The notes below the pieces were generated by a model. It saw only the letters and a list, made by a program, of their open reading frames with translations. It was not told the origin of the DNA and did not search any database. Positions 6,595 through 9,094 of a stretch of 9,094 bases of DNA are shown here, one piece after another. The stretch lies in the NCBI GenBank assembly GCA_030610915.1, contig JAUWQS010000050.1, positions 1 through 9,094 on the forward strand. The letters run 5' to 3'. Position numbers and translations under genes: made by a program. Positions within the stretch are counted from its first letter, which is position 1, and the number at the start of each line of letters is the position of its first letter. This stretch comes from Pseudomonadota bacterium. Lineage in GTDB: Bacteria; Desulfobacterota; Syntrophia; Syntrophales; JADFWA01.

Positions 6595-6782
6595 ATAATT
6601 ATATCTTTCAGATTTTGTCTTTAATGAGGAGCTAACAGGCTGCTCAGGGACAGCGCTCTTTTTCGCCGTCCCCTGTAGCAATGATACTCATTGAGACCTC
6701 CCTTTGCCGCAGCTTTAATTTAGGCTGCGAAGGCATATCAAACCATTCCAGGATGATCTGTGCATTGCTGTTGAACACATGT

Positions 6783-6893
6783 TCACCTGGGACCGGGTTT
6801 CGTTAATCCGCAGTAGGGGCAATCAGGTTCATCCGAGTTGATAAGTTTCCGGCAACCGGGGCATAGAATTGATCTTTTTTCGGTGTATGGCAT
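6783..6893 (-). pseudogene. Zinc-ribbon fragment, probable remnant of a rhomboid-family membrane protease N terminus
   Basis: From an ATG at 6893 the frame encodes 36 residues, MPYTEKRSILCPGC followed by RKLINSDEPDCPYCGLTKPG, ending in TGA. The CPGC...CPYC pairs form a classic zinc ribbon. The surrounding wording (LCPxCRKLIxxDExxCPYCGLxxPG) recalls the cytoplasmic N terminus of bacterial rhomboid proteases that carry a zinc ribbon; in those the sequence continues into WW and six membrane helices. Nothing hydrophobic follows in any minus-strand frame down to 6600, so the membrane domain is absent. The frame is open further upstream (to about 7013), but that part has no protein-like features, and the ribosome site at 6893 is weak. 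It could instead be a stand-alone small zinc-ribbon protein. Confidence 0.45.
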
Positions 6894-7104
6894 TGCAAAT
6901 GCCTGAAGAGGAATATTTAGTTCACTTATCACAGAATCTTTAAAAGATGTCAAGAATTCTACTTGCAAATCACATTTGTGTAATGTAGAAAATCCGCAAC
7001 TACTCGAGTTCACAGTTCAAGGCGGTGATAGCGCTGGAATCCAGTAATTACACGCAGTTATAGATTCCCGATCAGGTCTGAAATGACAAAGCGACAGAAA
7101 TTCG

Positions 7105-7125
7105 GACTTTTTACGACTGCATCAA
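7105..7125. repeat. Terminal repeat of the MITE-like family, copy 3
   Basis: GACTTTTTACGACTGCATC (7105-7123), followed by AA, matches the right ends at 2169-2187 and 5351-5369, in the same orientation. The preceding bases (ATTCCCGATCAGG, TGAAATGACAAAGCGACAG) look like a decayed different internal part. No matching left end is evident. Confidence 0.6.
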
Positions 7126-7164
7126 AATCGGGATTTCCGATAATTATTGAGGGGTATGGCGGCC

Positions 7165-7189
7165 AACCGTGAACCGCGAACCTTGAACC
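7165..7189. repeat. AACCGTG/AACCTTG heptad array
   Basis: AACCGTG, AACCGCG, AACCTTG and AACC follow one another at a 7-base period. The unit is the complement-strand form of the repeat beside mogA at 2874-2910. Confidence 0.6.
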
Positions 7190-7368
7190 TGATAATCTGA
7201 GTAGTCACAAAAAATCCATCTTATGCGAAATCGTATTCAAAAGGCGACTCTGCCGGACGAGACGCCGACCTGTTGCAAGGGTGGGACACGCGTCTCTCCT
7301 GTCTATTTAAAGTAAAAATGAATGCAACCCGGCATTAAAGAGCAGAAGCCATTTTTCCCGGAAGGGTC

Positions 7369-8298
7369 ATGAACAGAAAAGCAACAAAAGAACAGATTTA
7401 TGATCTCGCAGATATTTATATGAAGGAAAAGCGCTTTGACGAGGCGATTGTTCTCTACGAAGAATTGACGGAGATGAGTCCCGAGGATGAGTCCATTATC
7501 ATGTCGCTGGCTTGGGCATATATGGAGAGTGGAAGGAAGACCAGCGCCGTTGACTGTCTTGAAAAACTTCTAAAAACAGAGTTGAAAAGAAAAATTTTTA
7601 CCGGTTTTGCCTTTGATGAACTGGTGAGAATATTCAAGGAGGAAGGGAAGCATGACAGGCTTGTCGATGTTTGCGAGAGAGTCGCCGCCGCTCAGCCGGA
7701 GGATGTTGAATTGCTGTGTACCCTTGGCAATGCGTATCTGACGGCCGGCCAGGCAGAGAAAGCGGTTGAGGTCTTTGAAAAGGTCACCCGTATGGATCCG
7801 GATTCCTCCATGTATTTTACAAGTCTGGGTGAAGCCCTCATTGCGGCTGGAGATTTTGACGGCGCCGATAAGGCGTACGACATGGCTATTGCTATCAACC
7901 CGTCGGAAGCCTCCTCCTTTTACAACATGATTGGAGAAGTCTATTTCAAAACAGGACAATACGAAAGATATGAAGATGCCTGTAAAAAGTCCCTGAGGTC
8001 CAGACCCGACAATCCGTTTTATAACTGCAATCTCGGTGATGTTCTGGTGAAACAGGGGAAGATCGAAGATGCGAATACTGCCTATGAAAACGCCGTTAGA
8101 TTAGCCCCAAAGTCTCGAGGTTCCTTTTACAACAGGTTTGGGAATTCTCTTGCCGCAGAACACTATCATCTTAAGGCAATAGATATCTTTAGAAAGGCAA
8201 TTTCCGCGGATCCTCGAAACCCATTCTATTATTTACGCCTTGCTGAATCATGTGTGGCTGAAAACCTTATTGGAATGGCAGAGGAAGCGATGCGGTAG
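7369..8298 (+). CDS. Tetratricopeptide repeat (TPR) protein, possibly shortened by an amber codon
   Basis: The 309-residue protein is almost entirely 34-36-residue helix-turn-helix repeats with TPR spacing. About nine can be counted, starting near residues 8, 42, 76, 113, 147, 181, 216, 250 and 285. Typical signatures include LGNAYLTAGQAEKAVEVFEK, LGEALIAAGDFDGADKAYD and NLGDVLVKQGKIEDANTAYE, with repeat-ending prolines such as INPSE and LAPKS. No signal peptide or membrane segment is present, so it is probably a cytoplasmic protein-interaction scaffold; the partner is unknown. The ATG at 7369 follows GGAAGG a few bases upstream. The frame ends at TAG (8296-8298) in the middle of the last repeat (MAEEAMR). 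The next 16 codons (AKALRDNENIKIEKYK, stop at 8347-8349) continue the expected helix. The original end may therefore have been at 8349, with a CAG or AAG codon turned into TAG. Confidence 0.88.
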   Translation: MNRKATKEQIYDLADIYMKEKRFDEAIVLYEELTEMSPEDESIIMSLAWAYMESGRKTSAVDCLEKLLKTELKRKIFTGFAFDELVRIFKEEGKHDRLVDVCERVAAAQPEDVELLCTLGNAYLTAGQAEKAVEVFEKVTRMDPDSSMYFTSLGEALIAAGDFDGADKAYDMAIAINPSEASSFYNMIGEVYFKTGQYERYEDACKKSLRSRPDNPFYNCNLGDVLVKQGKIEDANTAYENAVRLAPKSRGSFYNRFGNSLAAEHYHLKAIDIFRKAISADPRNPFYYLRLAESCVAENLIGMAEEAMR

Positions 8299-8349
8299 GC
8301 AAAGGCGCTGAGGGATAATGAAAATATCAAAATAGAAAAATATAAATAG
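8299..8349 (+). other. Probable former C-terminal extension of the TPR protein, behind an amber codon
   Basis: In frame with the TPR gene, the 16 codons after TAG 8296-8298 read AKALRDNENIKIEKYK and end at TAG 8347-8349. They complete the last TPR helix and give the charged, lysine-rich tail usual for such proteins. Could be read by suppression or be lost sequence. Confidence 0.45.
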
Positions 8350-8566
8350 CTCGTAACACCTTAACTCTTTGAAAAAAAGTAACTGTTCACCGCAGAGATG
8401 ACATGATTTCATCTTCTGATAAAATATGGGGGAGACATAATGCCTGTTTCCAATTGAGTGTTGCCGGCGGACAGAAACAGCATACAAGGCCAGGTTTCCG
8501 GGTAAATTAGCACAACACAACGAAGCCCTGGGTTCGGGAGATATGGTAAATGCCGCGGTTGTGCCC

Positions 8567-8600
8567 TTCGACAGGCTCAGGGCGTGGTGAGCTTGTCGAA
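8567..8600. repeat. REP-like hairpin repeat
   Basis: TTCGACAGGCTCA (8567-8579) and TGAGCTTGTCGAA (8588-8600) pair over 12 of 13 positions, plus one G-U pair in RNA, around an 8-base loop. CCCTTCGACAGGCTCAGG...GAGCTTGTCGAA is a widespread dispersed palindrome in environmental bacteria. Confidence 0.75.
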
Positions 8601-8751
8601 CCATGTAGCGAAAGTTCACGTCCTTATCCGGGGAGATCTGCTCGACATGCAGTTCGCATGGGGCACGTTATTGAACCGCCCGACCCAAATGAACACCTGT
8701 ACTATGGGTGAACATTCATTATCCGGCCATGGCTCGATAAGTTCTGTGAAA

Positions 8752-8816
8752 CGCCCGGTGCGGACCCGCATGCCGGGTGGTGTTGGGGCTGGGGGTTAAA
8801 CTCCCCCTTACCCGAT
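8752..8816 (+). ncRNA. Group II intron domains V and VI with 3' splice end
   Basis: Domain V: CGCCCGGTGCG (8752-8762), loop GACC (8763-8766), then CGCATGCCGGGTGG (8767-8780). The strands pair as CCCGG-TGCG with CGCA-TG-CCGGG, leaving the two-base bulge of domain V, and the leading CGC fits the catalytic triad position. Domain VI: GGGG (8785-8788) and GGGGG (8791-8795) pair with CCCCC (8803-8807) and CCC (8811-8813), leaving A8810 as a bulged branch-point candidate. The intron would end at ...CCCGAT (8816). The order and spacing match known introns of the type ...CGTACGGTGGTGTGAGAGG. Confidence 0.75.
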
Positions 8817-9029
8817 TAGGCGAACATGCTGATATTATTATATTTTTATGTATTAAAGCCAACAACATAAGTCAAACGGAGACTTGACCCCTTTCCCAGA
8901 CCTTGCTACAATATTCTGTACAACATTTTTTGCATAATATTTAGAGTCCCTGGCAACCTAAATTCCCGCCAAAATTATAACAAGGATCGTGCAAAAACGT
9001 TATAGATCAAGGCTAAAGGCATTTTTTGC
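8817..9029. other. AT-rich gap, no gene seen
   Basis: Between the intron end and the promoter at 9030 I see no open frame of note. There is a short inverted pair GTCAAA...TTGAC near 8873-8888. This stretch holds the flank on the 3' side of the intron remnant. Confidence 0.5.
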
Positions 9030-9059
9030 TTGACTTTTCTGCCCATTCATTGGTATAAT
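9030..9059 (+). promoter_or_regulatory. Near-consensus sigma-70 promoter
   Basis: TTGACT (9030-9035) and a perfect TATAAT (9054-9059) are 18 bases apart. Transcription would start near 9066 and lead into the ATG at 9084. The -10 box lies inside the 34-bp palindrome, which implies repression. Confidence 0.75.
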
Positions 9060-9075
9060 TATACCAATGAATGGG
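9042..9075. promoter_or_regulatory. Perfect 34-bp palindromic operator overlapping the promoter
   Basis: Each 17-base half reads CCCATTCATTGGTATAA, and the second half is its exact reverse complement, with the centre between 9058 and 9059. It covers the -10 box, part of the spacer and the start of transcription. This is where a dimeric repressor would block polymerase, as in autoregulated operons of repressors or antitoxins. Confidence 0.7.
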
Positions 9076-9083
9076 GTGTTTAT

Positions 9084-9094
9084 ATGTCGCTTGT
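9084..9094 (+). CDS. Start of an unidentified gene running off the right edge
   Basis: An ATG at 9084-9086 follows the promoter and palindrome, with GGGGTG about 8 bases upstream as ribosome site. Only MSL and part of a fourth codon are visible, so no function can be given. The operator arrangement suggests a repressor, antitoxin or other self-regulated gene. Confidence 0.5.

Larger units (their letters stand above)
6894..7368. other. Gap before the TPR gene: repeat debris, no gene seen
   Basis: Holds a decayed dispersed repeat (about 7035-7128), the heptad array at 7165-7189, and a 7-bp inverted repeat GAGACGC (7259-7265)/GCGTCTC (7290-7296). A 30-codon frame at 7223-7315 has no ribosome site or recognisable content. 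I see no convincing promoter for the TPR gene. Confidence 0.6.
8486..8816 (+). mobile_element. Degraded group II intron without its reverse transcriptase
   Basis: The 3' part (8752-8816) is a clear domain V-VI pair. Upstream, segments such as CCTGGGTTCGGGAGATATGG (8528-8547) and GCGAAAGTTCACGTCC, CCGGGGAGATCTG (about 8608-8640) resemble structural RNA of such introns more than coding sequence, but the left boundary is a guess. The reverse-transcriptase/maturase frame usually found in domain IV is missing. A TTCGACA...TGTCGAA hairpin repeat lies inside. The likely state is an intron copy that has lost its ORF. Confidence 0.5.

Noticed and set aside
6650..6780. Minus-strand frame reading FNSNAQIILEWFDMPSQPKL and ending RCP
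   Set aside because: It has no start in context, no known motif that I can name, and its end falls in a GGGAC/GTCCC palindrome; it might be gene debris but I cannot support it.
7223..7315. 30-codon plus-strand frame ahead of the TPR gene
   Set aside because: No ribosome site; overlaps a small inverted repeat; contains wording that often comes from translated repeats.
7455..7959. Minus-strand frames of 60-129 codons
   Set aside because: Antisense shadows of the TPR gene.
8248..8799. Overlapping minus- and plus-strand frames (123 and 71 codons)
   Set aside because: Both include the translated REP-like hairpin (LSLSKG / MVSLSNH) and the intron RNA, so they are not genes.

Overview
The window looks like a stretch of an environmental, probably anaerobic, bacterial genome. 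Its gaps are full of dispersed palindromic and short tandem repeats (GACAGGAT units, heptads around GAACCNT, the ATTCCCGC/GCGGGAAT hairpin, a TTCGACA...TGTCGAA hairpin). From memory this style is common in Desulfobacterota ('Deltaproteobacteria') and related metagenome genomes. No rRNA or other decisive marker is present, so the assignment is tentative.

Layout. Positions 1-1598 (minus strand) hold the first 532 codons of a large P-loop ATPase that resembles the DUF499 / PglY-BrxC-like ATPases of phage-defence loci. It runs off the left edge, and the rest of its operon would lie there. Positions 1599-2377 have no gene but several repeat elements. Positions 2378-2866 (minus) encode a MogA/MoaB-type molybdenum cofactor protein with a TTG start. 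Positions 2980-5055 (minus) encode a divergent second elongation factor G (EF-G-2/FusA2 type) with a good SD and a recognisable promoter. Positions 5128-5369 hold a MITE-like palindromic element, followed by a remnant of a tyrosine recombinase (about 5413-5541). Positions 5573-6580 (minus) encode an exported protein of unknown function. Positions 6783-6893 (minus) carry a zinc-ribbon fragment that looks like the N terminus of a rhomboid-family protein. Positions 7369-8298 (plus) encode a TPR protein that ends at an in-frame amber codon, with 16 more plausible codons behind it. Positions 8752-8816 are domains V and VI of a group II intron, probably the end of a larger degraded intron copy. At the right edge a near-consensus sigma-70 promoter is overlapped by a perfect 34-bp palindrome, just before the start of a gene that leaves the window (ATG at 9084).

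The genes do not form one pathway. mogA and the EF-G paralog may be co-transcribed (same strand, 113 bp apart), but a tandem repeat sits between them. The most promising leads for unusual biology are the defence-type ATPase at the left edge, the palindromic operator-promoter at the right edge, and the family of terminal-repeat elements sharing the end GACTTTTTACGA-N3-CATCAA (three copies, at 2169, 5351 and 7105).
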